This document shows positions 7,449 through 14,093 of a DNA stretch of 20,788 bases, piece by piece. The DNA lies in contig DATGWF010000093.1 of assembly GCA_035299585.1 (NCBI GenBank), positions 1 through 20,788 on the forward strand, given 5' to 3'. Positions within the stretch are counted from its first letter, which is position 1; each line of letters starts with the position of its first letter. The notes beneath the pieces are model-generated. The model saw only the letters and a list, made by a program, of their open reading frames with translations. It was not told where the DNA came from and made no database searches. Source of the stretch: DATGWF01 sp035299585 (GTDB lineage Bacteria > Actinomycetota > Actinomycetes > Actinomycetales > Microbacteriaceae). The position numbers and the translations under genes are program-made.

Positions 7449-8317
7449 CGCTGGACCTCCAGGCGCTTGGAAACGAATACTTGGGCGACCGCGGCGAACG
7501 CGACCACGACGAAGAGAATGATGGCTTGCGACTGGCCGGTGTTGAAGTGACCGAACGCGAACGCTTCCTTGAACACACGGAGCGAGACGAGCTCGGTCGT
7601 GCGGTAGGGGTTACCGCCGGTGAGTGCGAGGTTCACGTCGTAGGCCATGAAGGCACTGCGCATGGTCAAGAACAGTGAGATGGTGAAGGCCTGCGCCATC
7701 AGCGGAAGCTTGATGTACCAGAGCGTCTTCCCACCGCCAGCACCATCGATGGTGGCCGCCTCGATGACGTCACGCTCGATGCTCATGATGGCGGTGACGT
7801 AGATGATCATCATGTAGCCCGACTGCTGCCAGACGGTGACGATGACCATCGCCCAAAACGCGGTTTGGGTGTTCAGCAGCCAGTTGTCTTGGAAGATCGG
7901 GATACCGGTGGCCTTGGCGAGGCTCGGAAGCATCTGTCCGAAGATGAACTGCCAAATGAGGCCGAGGATGACACCCCCGACAAGGTTCGGCACGAAGAAG
8001 GTGGTGCGAAGAACGTTGACGCCCTTGAGCGGGATGGTGACGAGAAGGGCGAGGCCGAAAGCGAAGCCGTTGACCAGGATGACCGACGCGAGCACGTATG
8101 CGAGGGTCAGGGTGAGCGAGGCCCAGAAGGTGTCGTCCTGGAACGAGAGGATGTAGTTCTCAAAGCCGACGAACTTGGTGAAGCCGAAACCGTCCCAGTC
8201 GGTGAAGCTGAAGAACACGCCGCGAGTGAACGGTACGACGAGCACCAGCGTGAAGATTGCGAGGGGGACGAGCGCAAAAATCAGGAAGCGCTTGAAGTCT
8301 TGTCGTCTGGTGTTCAT
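7445..8317 (-). CDS. carbohydrate ABC transporter permease, MalF/UgpA/CUT1 type
   Basis: The 290-residue membrane protein is the first permease of the importer. It has hydrophobic segments at about 11-35, 65-93, 105-127, 153-178, 203-222 and 263-283, and the EAA loop IEAATIDGAGGG (about 185-196), where the ATPase binds. The N-terminal FSFTDWDGFG motif is typical of CUT1 first permeases. GAAAG on the minus strand, about eight bases upstream, can serve as ribosome binding site. It is separated from the upstream binding-protein gene by about 100 bases holding a strong hairpin, and is fused translationally to the downstream permease by a four-base overlap. Confidence 0.92.
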   Translation of the reverse strand: MNTRRQDFKRFLIFALVPLAIFTLVLVVPFTRGVFFSFTDWDGFGFTKFVGFENYILSFQDDTFWASLTLTLAYVLASVILVNGFAFGLALLVTIPLKGVNVLRTTFFVPNLVGGVILGLIWQFIFGQMLPSLAKATGIPIFQDNWLLNTQTAFWAMVIVTVWQQSGYMMIIYVTAIMSIERDVIEAATIDGAGGGKTLWYIKLPLMAQAFTISLFLTMRSAFMAYDVNLALTGGNPYRTTELVSLRVFKEAFAFGHFNTGQSQAIILFVVVAFAAVAQVFVSKRLEVQR

Positions 8318-8341
8318 CCTCGTGACTTTCGAGATTTGGAA

Positions 8342-8371
8342 TGTTGCCCGGGGCTTTCGCCCCGGGCAACA
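8342..8371 (-). terminator. intercistronic attenuating hairpin between binding protein and permease genes
   Basis: A perfect 13-bp GC-rich stem (8342-8354 with 8359-8371, TTTC loop) lies 49 bases after the binding-protein stop and 24 bases before the permease start. Such hairpins after substrate-binding-protein genes stop or stabilise part of the transcripts, so that the binding protein is made in excess of the permeases. There is no U tract, so partial termination or 3'-end protection is more likely than a full stop. Confidence 0.65.
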
Positions 8372-8420
8372 CGACCCACTGATGTGGAGATGTGAGTCTA
8401 GGACTCAGGGTGTCCGAAGA

Positions 8421-9740
8421 CTACTTGGTCCAGGCAGCCTGGAGCTCAGCAGCGAACGCAGCGCGGTCGATCTGTCCGTCGTAGTACTTCTGGGCAGCAG
8501 CACCGTAGAGGTCCTGCAGGCCTGCCGGGTAGGCGCTGTTGACCCACTGGAGGGTGTTGCCAGCAGCGATGTAGTCGGCGATCTGCTTAGCCATCATGGT
8601 CGACGGCTGGACCTTGAAGTCCTTGTAGACCGGGATGAAGCTCATGCCACCCTCAGCAACCGGGCCAGCCCAGAACTTCTGGCCAGCTTCGGTGGTGAGG
8701 AACCAGGTCAGGACCTTGACTGCAGCAGCCTGCTGCTCAGCCGAAGCCTGCTCCTTGTCAACCATGATGTAGAACGGAACGCCGACCGAGATCGAGTTGT
8801 TGCCCTTGGCAGCAGCGTCGTTGCTCAGCGGAACCGGTGCGAGACCGAACTTTCCGTCGGGAGCGGTGGTGAGAAGGTTCGGCTCTGCCCAGTTACCCAT
8901 GAACCAGTAACCAGCCTTGCCGGTCGCGACGTTCTCGACTGCGGTGTCGTAGTCGGTGTCAGCGATCGAAGCCGAAGCGATCTTGTTGGCCTTGAGGATG
9001 TCGAACACGTCGAGCCATTCCTTGAAGACCGGGTCAGCCATGAGGTCCTTCTTGCCGGCCTTGAGGTCGTCAAGGATGGCGAGGCGGCCCTCAGCGGTGT
9101 CCGCTGCGTTGGTGTGGTAGATGTTGGTGAAGTGGGCACCAAGCGACCACCAGAGGCCCGAGAAGTGGACCGGGTCAACGCCCGAAGCCTTGATCTTCTC
9201 GAAAGCGTCCTTGAGGCCGTCAACGGTGTTGACCTTGGTTGCGTCAACGCCAGCCTTCGAGAGAACGTCCTCGTTGTAGATGAGACCGAAGGCCTCAGCG
9301 GTCACGGGGAGACCAACCTGCTTGCCGTTGATGTTGGCAACGTCAAGGGTGCCCTCAGCAGCGAGATCGGTGAGTGCCTGACCCTTCCAGTCCATGACCT
9401 TGTCGGCCATGTCCGGGAGCTCCTGAAGAGCGGTCATGATGGTCGGAGCCTTGCCGGCCTCGTACATCGGGGTGACGGTCTGGAGGAACGGAACGTCCTG
9501 CGGAGCCTCAACGATGCTCACGGTGACACAGTCGGTGTTGGTCTTGTTGTATTCCTCGATCGCACCAGTGAACTGGTCCTGGATCTCAACCTTGATGGTT
9601 CCGAGCCAGGTGATCTCAACGGGCTTGTCACACTTCGCACCAGCGGTGCCAGTGGAGCAGCCCGAAAGCAGTGCTGCTGCTGCGAGCGCGGAGACCGCGA
9701 CACCAGCAATGACTGCCTTCTTACGGCGAATAACTGCCAT
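8421..9740 (-). CDS. sugar ABC transporter substrate-binding lipoprotein (CUT1 family)
   Basis: The 439-residue extracytoplasmic lipoprotein captures the sugar for the two permeases downstream. It has a Lys/Arg N-region (IRRKK), a hydrophobic stretch and a lipobox ALLSGC with the lipidated C28. The body has the usual solute-binding protein family 1 features: EITWLGT near the start of the mature part, a segment beginning GKQVGLPVTAEAFGLIYNED (about 140), and a Trp/Gly-rich hinge region around KAGYWFMGNWAEPN. Start: ATG 9740 is preferred over ATG 9746, because AAAGG (9749-9753) is eight bases from the former and only two from the latter. Codon use (many GCA, GTC, AAG, few rare codons) differs somewhat from neighbours, as for a highly expressed gene. 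The promoter region carries the operator at 9872-9885. Confidence 0.92.
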   Translation of the reverse strand: MAVIRRKKAVIAGVAVSALAAAALLSGCSTGTAGAKCDKPVEITWLGTIKVEIQDQFTGAIEEYNKTNTDCVTVSIVEAPQDVPFLQTVTPMYEAGKAPTIMTALQELPDMADKVMDWKGQALTDLAAEGTLDVANINGKQVGLPVTAEAFGLIYNEDVLSKAGVDATKVNTVDGLKDAFEKIKASGVDPVHFSGLWWSLGAHFTNIYHTNAADTAEGRLAILDDLKAGKKDLMADPVFKEWLDVFDILKANKIASASIADTDYDTAVENVATGKAGYWFMGNWAEPNLLTTAPDGKFGLAPVPLSNDAAAKGNNSISVGVPFYIMVDKEQASAEQQAAAVKVLTWFLTTEAGQKFWAGPVAEGGMSFIPVYKDFKVQPSTMMAKQIADYIAAGNTLQWVNSAYPAGLQDLYGAAAQKYYDGQIDRAAFAAELQAAWTK

Positions 9741-9748
9741 AGTCATTA

Positions 9749-9753
9749 CCTTT
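9749..9753 (-). promoter_or_regulatory. ribosome binding site deciding the binding-protein start
   Basis: AAAGG on the minus strand is eight bases from ATG 9740 but only two from ATG 9746, favouring 9740. Confidence 0.55.
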
Positions 9754-9856
9754 CATTGCGGGTTCTTCGAGCCGTGGGCCCGAATTGCCCGTTTGGATTG
9801 TTCACCCGTGTTGCAGGCGACCGACTCGGCCACGCAACGCCACTGGTGCTGGATCG

Positions 9857-9896
9857 TATCGACGGAATCTATCGACGCGCGTCGAAACAATGGAAA
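9857..9896 (-). promoter_or_regulatory. operator palindrome and promoter of the sugar ABC operon
   Basis: TCGACGCGCGTCGA (9872-9885) is identical to the palindrome at 5444-5457. On the minus strand a -10-like TAGATT (9866-9871) directly adjoins it, with a poor -35 (TTTCCA, 9891-9896) 19 bases away, so a bound repressor would sit between the promoter boxes. Read on the plus strand, TATCGACG is repeated 13 bases apart (9857-9864 and 9870-9877), so an extra half-site may be present. The leader to ATG 9740 would be about 120 bases. Confidence 0.6.
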
Positions 9897-10048
9897 CCTA
9901 TCTCGAAACAAAACGCAATGTCTAGTGCGTCGCGACAATGTTCCCAATTCGTAACCAAATCGAGACCCTCATAACGCCCCCGCGAGACCGGCCAATCCGC
10001 CGGCGAATGTTCAACCTGGCGCGGACCTCAGAATGACCGATCGGAGCA
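9897..10048. other. intergenic DNA upstream of the sugar operon, no gene seen
   Basis: The gene-free stretch between the binding-protein start and the next gene (9741-10078) is 338 bases long. Apart from the operator/promoter region and the hairpin at its right end I see no ORF with a ribosome binding site, no repeat and no RNA gene here. Confidence 0.5.
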
Positions 10049-10078
10049 CGAGCGTGCGGTTCCACGGAACCACGCTCG
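10049..10078 (-). terminator. bulged hairpin directly after the small alpha/beta-barrel gene
   Basis: CGAGCGT (10049-10055) pairs with ACGCTCG (10072-10078), and GGTTC with GAACC inside, with a two-base bulge (10056-10057) and a CACG loop. It abuts the stop codon of the minus-strand gene at 10079. Confidence 0.5.
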
Positions 10079-10408
10079 CTATGCGCTGCGGTTCCCGTAG
10101 CTGCGCGGATCCGCATCCTCCACGAAGTCGGTTGCCTTGCCGAGCAGGACGCCGGCGGGCAAGTGGGCAAACGCCGCGCTCCGGCCGGGCGAGGCGTCGT
10201 AGCGCGCCTCGACCTCGAGGAAGTGGTCGCGGTCACCATCGAGCGAACACGCCCAGACGATCTCGTTCCGCTCCGGAACCACATAGGAAAACTCGACGTC
10301 AAAGCCGAACTCGGTCCGGACCGGGAGCAGATGGGTCGACCACCAGGTCATGAAGGTGTCGAATGTGCCTTCGCCGAGCTCGTAACGTCGCAACTGGATG
10401 GTCTTCAC
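10079..10408 (-). CDS. small NIPSNAP-like/dimeric alpha-beta barrel protein
   Basis: The 109-residue protein starts MKTIQLRRYELGEGTFDTFMTWW and continues with a strand pattern (VEFSYVVPERNEIVWACSLDGDRDHFLEVEARYDASP) typical of the ferredoxin-like dimeric alpha/beta barrel, closest by eye to NIPSNAP-type proteins. No catalytic residue is recognisable and the role is unknown. The open frame extends upstream to 10504, into the protease gene, but the protein-like sequence starts at GTG 10408. AGAGG lies only one base before that GTG, too close for normal use, while CAATAT (10415-10420, minus strand) ends seven bases from it, so the mRNA may be leaderless. It follows the protease gene by 47 bases on the same strand. 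Confidence 0.65.
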   Translation of the reverse strand: MKTIQLRRYELGEGTFDTFMTWWSTHLLPVRTEFGFDVEFSYVVPERNEIVWACSLDGDRDHFLEVEARYDASPGRSAAFAHLPAGVLLGKATDFVEDADPRSYGNRSA

Positions 10409-10455
10409 ACCTCTATATTGGCGCAGCCCACGTCGCTGTATCGGCACAGCCGCGT

Positions 10456-13179
10456 TTAGCCAGCAACGCGGGCTATGCCTACCCCACAGTTCCCGGCGAG
10501 GCACACGGTCGAATCACTCGGGAACGGGAGAGCCAAGGAGTACAGCAGGTCGATGATTTGCTGCCGCGAATAGTCGGGATGCATGCTCCAGAGCAAGGCG
10601 ACGACGCCGGACACATGTGGAGTGGCCATGCTCGTCCCGCTCTTCAGCTCGTAGCCATCGCCCGAAGGCGAGGTTTTGCCAATGTCGACCGTCGACAGGA
10701 TGAAGACCCCCGGTGCCGAGATTTCAATGGTCGCGCCGAAGTTCGAGAAGCTTGCGAGCTTTCCCTTGGAATCGGTCGCCGCCACGGTGATGACGTTTTG
10801 GCAGTTCGCAGGAGACGCCCCGCTCGCGTCGATCGCATCGTTCCCGGCCGCGACCACCAGAATTGCACCCTTCGCTACCGCATCGTTGATGGCAGCTTGA
10901 TACGTGGCGTCACACTGCGGCAGCTTCCCGCCGAAGGACATGCTGATGATGCGTGCCGGGTTGGCGTTATCGCGAACGCCGTTCACGTGAACACCAGCAG
11001 CCCATCGAATCGCCGCCGCCGCGTCTGAGCTGATTCCGCCACCACTCGCCAGTGCGCGAATGGGGACCACGGATACGAGCGGTGCAACACCGACGACGCC
11101 CATTGCGTTCGCGGCGGCATTGATGGTTCCAATGACGTGGTCGCCGTGCCAGCTCGAAGACTTGGTCGCTGTGAAATCGCCCTCATCGGTGGGATCTGAA
11201 TCCCATCCGTCGCCGTCTCTCGGATTGAGCGAACCGGTGAGTGAGACGAAGTCGTACCCCGGTAGTGAGGGTCCAAAATCGGCATGGTGCGTCGTGCCGG
11301 TGTCGATGACCGCGACGGTGATGCTTCGTTGCCCGAGAGATGTCAGCCACCCCTTCGGCGCGTTCACGCCAAACGTGCCGTTGAGGCCATACATTTCGCC
11401 CGACGTGTATCTCGGGTCGAGAGGGAGCCAGCCTGCCACGAACGCGTAGGCGTCTTCCAGCACCTCGGTGCCGAATCGATTCCGAATGGAAATGGAGACG
11501 CGTCCGGCACCGTGAGCGGGGCTCGTGACAATCATCTGGGTCGCCGACTGTGTTGTGATAACGCCGGCCTGGTCGCCAAACATGACATCTATGGCGGTGT
11601 CGAGGTGCTCACCGTCAATCGTCACCGACATGCCTCCGAACATCGGTCCGGACCCGAGCGAGAGAGAAGTGCCTCTCGCCGTCACCCCGTATTCGAATGC
11701 GCTGGGAAGCGTTGCCGTGCCGCTCGGAGTGCTCAACGCGACATCGACCACACCCGCCGCATGCGCTGGCGCCGACACGTTCACAACCGTGTCGGTCACT
11801 CGAACGATGGTTGCGGACAGTCCGCCGAATGTCACGCCGGTGACGCCTGCGAGGTTGGTGCCGGTGATGGTCACGGCGGTACCGCCGGCGACGGGCCCCA
11901 GCTCGGGTGACATCCCGGTGAGAATCGGGGCCGGCACCGGCTCAGGATCGGGATCGGGTTCGGGATCGGGGTCAGGGTCGGGATCCGGGGTTGGCGTCGG
12001 CGTGGTGGTCGGCGCCGGTGTCGAGGTCGGCGCCGGTGTCGTGGTGGGCGCCGGTGTCGTGGTGGGCGCCGGCGTTGTGGTCGGCGCCGGCGTGGCCGTC
12101 GGCGTCGACGTTGGTGTCGGAACGGGCACCGGCGTGGGCGTCTCGCTCGGAACCGGCCGCGGGCTTTCCGGCGCTGGAGTAGGTGATGGTGCGGGCTCAG
12201 AGACAATCTCTCCGATGTATCGATATGACGAGGCGAGCAGCACCCGGCCGAATGGCGTGATGAGCGCCAACGGCACGGCGCCACCCTCAAGCGGCGGTGT
12301 CACGACGGTCACCGCAGAGTCGCTCACCGATTGCAACTCGGCCTGAGCACCGCCGAACGTGACCGCCACGACGTTTTCGAGGTTTCGGCCGGTGATGGTG
12401 AGTGCAACATTTCCGGCGCTCGCTCCGGGCGGAAAGGTGAGATCGTCAGGCTCCGGAAGCGCCCGGAAGCTCAGGGTGGTGTCGATGGTGTACGACTGGT
12501 CCGGAGTGAAGAGCGTGATGGGCACATTGTCACCTCCACCGGGAAGTGGCCGCACGCGCAGTTCGGTCGCAGATTTGCTGCGAATCGTGGCGGTCGCTCG
12601 ACCGAATGTGACGCGCTCGACGAGGTCGAGGCGTGTGCCGCGAAGCGTAATCGTGGTTCCCCCGAAAGATGCCGCCAGAGCAGGCCGCACCTCGGCCACT
12701 CGAGGGCGATCGATTGCGTACGCCGACCAGCGCCCCTTGAGGAGTGGCCGAGCCTGCGTATCGGTCGAGGGCGGCTGCTGCGATTCGGTGTCGGCAACGC
12801 CGTCGTCGATAACACTCACGAGGTGGTCCCGTTCGGCATACTCCACCGATGGCAACGCGCGGACCGCGGTCAGGATGCGATCAATCTGACTCGAACTGAG
12901 CGACGAATCGAACGAAATGTTGAACGCCGCAGGGCCGATGGCGTTGATGTGTGTCGCTCGAATCGGGGCGATTGGTGCGATTGCCGGCTCGAGCAGTGCA
13001 TAGGCCTGGGCTTCAGAGATGTCCGCGTTGACGCCGACATTGATTGCCTGAATCACCGCCTGGGTAACGGGCGTCGGCGCGATGATGTCGCTGTCGTTCG
13101 CAAACGCGGGTGCAGCGGTTCCCGAACTGAGTAGTACGAGTGCAGCGAGCCCAATTCGGACCAATCCCGAGTGCGACAT
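10456..13179 (-). CDS. secreted S8 (subtilisin-family) protease with TIG/IPT domains
   Basis: The 907-residue serine protease has a signal peptide (about 1-28, cleavage near AFA-ND) and a region at about 35-125 with an inhibitor-I9-like end (SSSQIDRILTAVRALPSVEYAERDHLV), likely the propeptide. Two TIG/IPT-like Ig domains follow (about 160-240 and 244-322), each with the FGG/FGR turn. A Pro/Thr- then Asp/Pro-rich linker spans about 328-418, and two more TIG/IPT domains about 418-497 and 500-582. The catalytic domain is at the C-terminus with D626 (VIDTG), H678 (SWHGDHVIGTI), oxyanion N780 (AAGND) and S850 (GTSMATPHVSG), all present. It is probably an exported degradative or surface-processing enzyme. 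No LPxTG, PPC or membrane anchor is seen. GGGGG about five bases upstream of ATG supports the start. A 7-bp hairpin (10450-10471) overlaps the stop and may be a weak terminator. Confidence 0.9.
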   Translation of the reverse strand: MSHSGLVRIGLAALVLLSSGTAAPAFANDSDIIAPTPVTQAVIQAINVGVNADISEAQAYALLEPAIAPIAPIRATHINAIGPAAFNISFDSSLSSSQIDRILTAVRALPSVEYAERDHLVSVIDDGVADTESQQPPSTDTQARPLLKGRWSAYAIDRPRVAEVRPALAASFGGTTITLRGTRLDLVERVTFGRATATIRSKSATELRVRPLPGGGDNVPITLFTPDQSYTIDTTLSFRALPEPDDLTFPPGASAGNVALTITGRNLENVVAVTFGGAQAELQSVSDSAVTVVTPPLEGGAVPLALITPFGRVLLASSYRYIGEIVSEPAPSPTPAPESPRPVPSETPTPVPVPTPTSTPTATPAPTTTPAPTTTPAPTTTPAPTSTPAPTTTPTPTPDPDPDPDPEPDPDPEPVPAPILTGMSPELGPVAGGTAVTITGTNLAGVTGVTFGGLSATIVRVTDTVVNVSAPAHAAGVVDVALSTPSGTATLPSAFEYGVTARGTSLSLGSGPMFGGMSVTIDGEHLDTAIDVMFGDQAGVITTQSATQMIVTSPAHGAGRVSISIRNRFGTEVLEDAYAFVAGWLPLDPRYTSGEMYGLNGTFGVNAPKGWLTSLGQRSITVAVIDTGTTHHADFGPSLPGYDFVSLTGSLNPRDGDGWDSDPTDEGDFTATKSSSWHGDHVIGTINAAANAMGVVGVAPLVSVVPIRALASGGGISSDAAAAIRWAAGVHVNGVRDNANPARIISMSFGGKLPQCDATYQAAINDAVAKGAILVVAAGNDAIDASGASPANCQNVITVAATDSKGKLASFSNFGATIEISAPGVFILSTVDIGKTSPSGDGYELKSGTSMATPHVSGVVALLWSMHPDYSRQQIIDLLYSLALPFPSDSTVCLAGNCGVGIARVAG
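11932..12105 (-). repeat. in-frame tandem repeats encoding the protease linker
   Basis: About five copies of an 18-base unit encode APTTTP (11986-12105), and a shorter 6-base-period tract encodes DP/EP dipeptides (11932-11985). Both keep the reading frame and encode an extended, flexible, unfolded spacer between the second and third TIG domains. Copy number may vary between strains through slippage without breaking the frame. Confidence 0.8.
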
Positions 13180-13272
13180 ATAGCCCCCGTTCGAGTGACA
13201 TTTCGGCGGTAAGCGGGAATGATGTGCTCGATTCCTGCCGTGTCGGTGCGCGAACCCACATCGAGTGACGGA

Positions 13273-13290
13273 CGCTGCGCATACGCAGCG
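13273..13290. other. perfect 7-bp hairpin in the protease/DUF2256 divergent region
   Basis: CGCTGCG-CATA-CGCAGCG lies between divergent genes (13180-13343). It is not placed as a terminator for either gene and could be a binding site or chance. Confidence 0.35.
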
Positions 13291-13309
13291 CCGACTCCTG
13301 CGGACCCGG

Positions 13310-13337
13310 CGGACAATTGCCGCGAGCCGTCTACGAT
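13310..13337 (+). promoter_or_regulatory. putative leaderless promoter of the DUF2256 gene
   Basis: CGGACA (13310-13315) and TACGAT (13332-13337) are 16 bases apart. The -10 ends six bases before the ATG at 13344, so transcription would begin at the start codon. No Shine-Dalgarno sequence precedes that ATG, which fits a leaderless mRNA. Confidence 0.5.
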
Positions 13338-13343
13338 CGAGCT

Positions 13344-13490
13344 ATGGCCCGGTTCGCCCAGACGAAGAACGGTTTCGCACCAAAGGTGTGCGTGCGCTGC
13401 GGACTCGAGTTTGAGTGGCGCAAAAAGTGGGCTCGCGACTGGGACCAGGTGAAGTACTGTTCTGACCGCTGCCGACGCGGTGGGGCATAA
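13344..13490 (+). CDS. DUF2256 four-cysteine mini protein
   Basis: This 48-residue ORF is short but unmistakable: CVRC (C16, C19), then LEFEWRKKWARDWDQVKYC and CSDRC (C39, C43), matching the DUF2256 family in which an F-x-W-R-K-K-W core lies between CxxC and CxxxC pairs. The four cysteines probably bind zinc. Function is not established; I recall relatives fused to DUF3253 or near cryptochrome/photolyase-type genes in other bacteria, and none of these is next to it here. The ATG has no ribosome binding site but has a well-placed -10 (TACGAT), so leaderless translation is likely. It lies just upstream of the PadR gene on the same strand (60 bases), which has its own promoter-like element. Confidence 0.85.
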   Translation: MARFAQTKNGFAPKVCVRCGLEFEWRKKWARDWDQVKYCSDRCRRGGA

Positions 13491-13513
13491 CGTCCAGCCA
13501 CTCCCCAGCTGAG

Positions 13514-13529
13514 CGATATATCGTTAAGG
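13514..13529 (+). promoter_or_regulatory. candidate PadR operator at the padR-like promoter
   Basis: CGATATATCGTTAAGG contains the 10-bp palindrome CGATATATCG and a run of AT-rich sequence rare in this GC-rich window. It lies 22 bases before the ribosome binding site end and 21 bases before the PadR ATG, where PadR proteins commonly autoregulate. A 14-of-16 match is at 15911-15926 upstream of the rhodopsin gene. Confidence 0.55.
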
Positions 13530-13550
13530 GTCTCAATTCCTGGAGGACTC

Positions 13551-14093
13551 ATGGCTGAACGATTCGAATCCCCACTGGGCGCTTGGTCGACCGCCGCGCT
13601 CAACGCTTTTGAAGACTTGCGCTCACAAGTCGAGCGAAATGTCGCGGTCCGAGTCGGGCGTGGAAACGTCCGCTCAGCCATCCTTCGTTTGCTTGCCGAG
13701 CAGCCCATGCACGGCTACCAAATCATGCAGGAGCTCTCCGAGCGCAGCTCCGGCGCGTGGAAGCCCAGCCCGGGCGCAATCTACCCGGCCCTGCAATTAC
13801 TGAGCGATGAGGGTCTCGTCACCGACGAACACCTTGACGGCAAGCGCGTCTTCAGCCTCACCGACCTCGGCCGAGAAGCCGCGAGCGCCGAAGCCGAGCA
13901 GACTCCCGCGTGGGAGGTCGGAGGTTCGCAGCCCGCCGGTCCGCGCGGCGCACTCGCCAAAGCCGGAATCGAGGTTGCCAAGGCGGCCGCCGAAGTTGCG
14001 CGCGTTGGCTCGGCGGCGCAGCTCGAAACGGCTGCCGCATTGCTGCGCGAGAGCGCGGATGCGGTTCGTGCCGTTCTCGGCAAGAATGACTAA
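13551..14093 (+). CDS. PadR-family transcriptional regulator
   Basis: The 180-residue DNA-binding protein has a PadR winged helix at about 38-112: VRSAILRLLAEQPMHGYQIMQEL, then KPSPGAIYPALQLLSDEGLV (recognition helix signature) and the wing GKRVFSLTDLGRE. An N-terminal arm of about 37 residues precedes it, and the C-terminal part (about 130-180) is a predicted helix rich in Ala/Glu, as expected for dimerisation. No ligand site can be read. GGAGG (13542-13546) is four bases from the ATG. The stop (TAA) abuts the GTG of the UbiB-like gene, so the two form an operon. It likely represses its own operon through the element at 13514-13529, and perhaps the rhodopsin through 15911-15926 (inference). 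Confidence 0.9.
   Translation: MAERFESPLGAWSTAALNAFEDLRSQVERNVAVRVGRGNVRSAILRLLAEQPMHGYQIMQELSERSSGAWKPSPGAIYPALQLLSDEGLVTDEHLDGKRVFSLTDLGREAASAEAEQTPAWEVGGSQPAGPRGALAKAGIEVAKAAAEVARVGSAAQLETAAALLRESADAVRAVLGKND

Noticed and set aside
8175..9974. 599-codon open frame on the plus strand opposite the sugar-binding protein gene
   Set aside because: Antisense to a clear lipoprotein gene with lipobox; it runs through both the operon promoter and the intercistronic hairpin and shows no family pattern.
11932..12105. CRISPR-like or minisatellite array
   Set aside because: The units are contiguous, in frame and encode APTTTP and DP/EP; there are no unique spacers.
11525..12346. plus-strand frame reading Gly-Ser and Val-Gly-Ala repeats
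   Set aside because: The repeats are only the reverse complement of the Pro/Thr and Asp/Pro linker codons of the subtilase.
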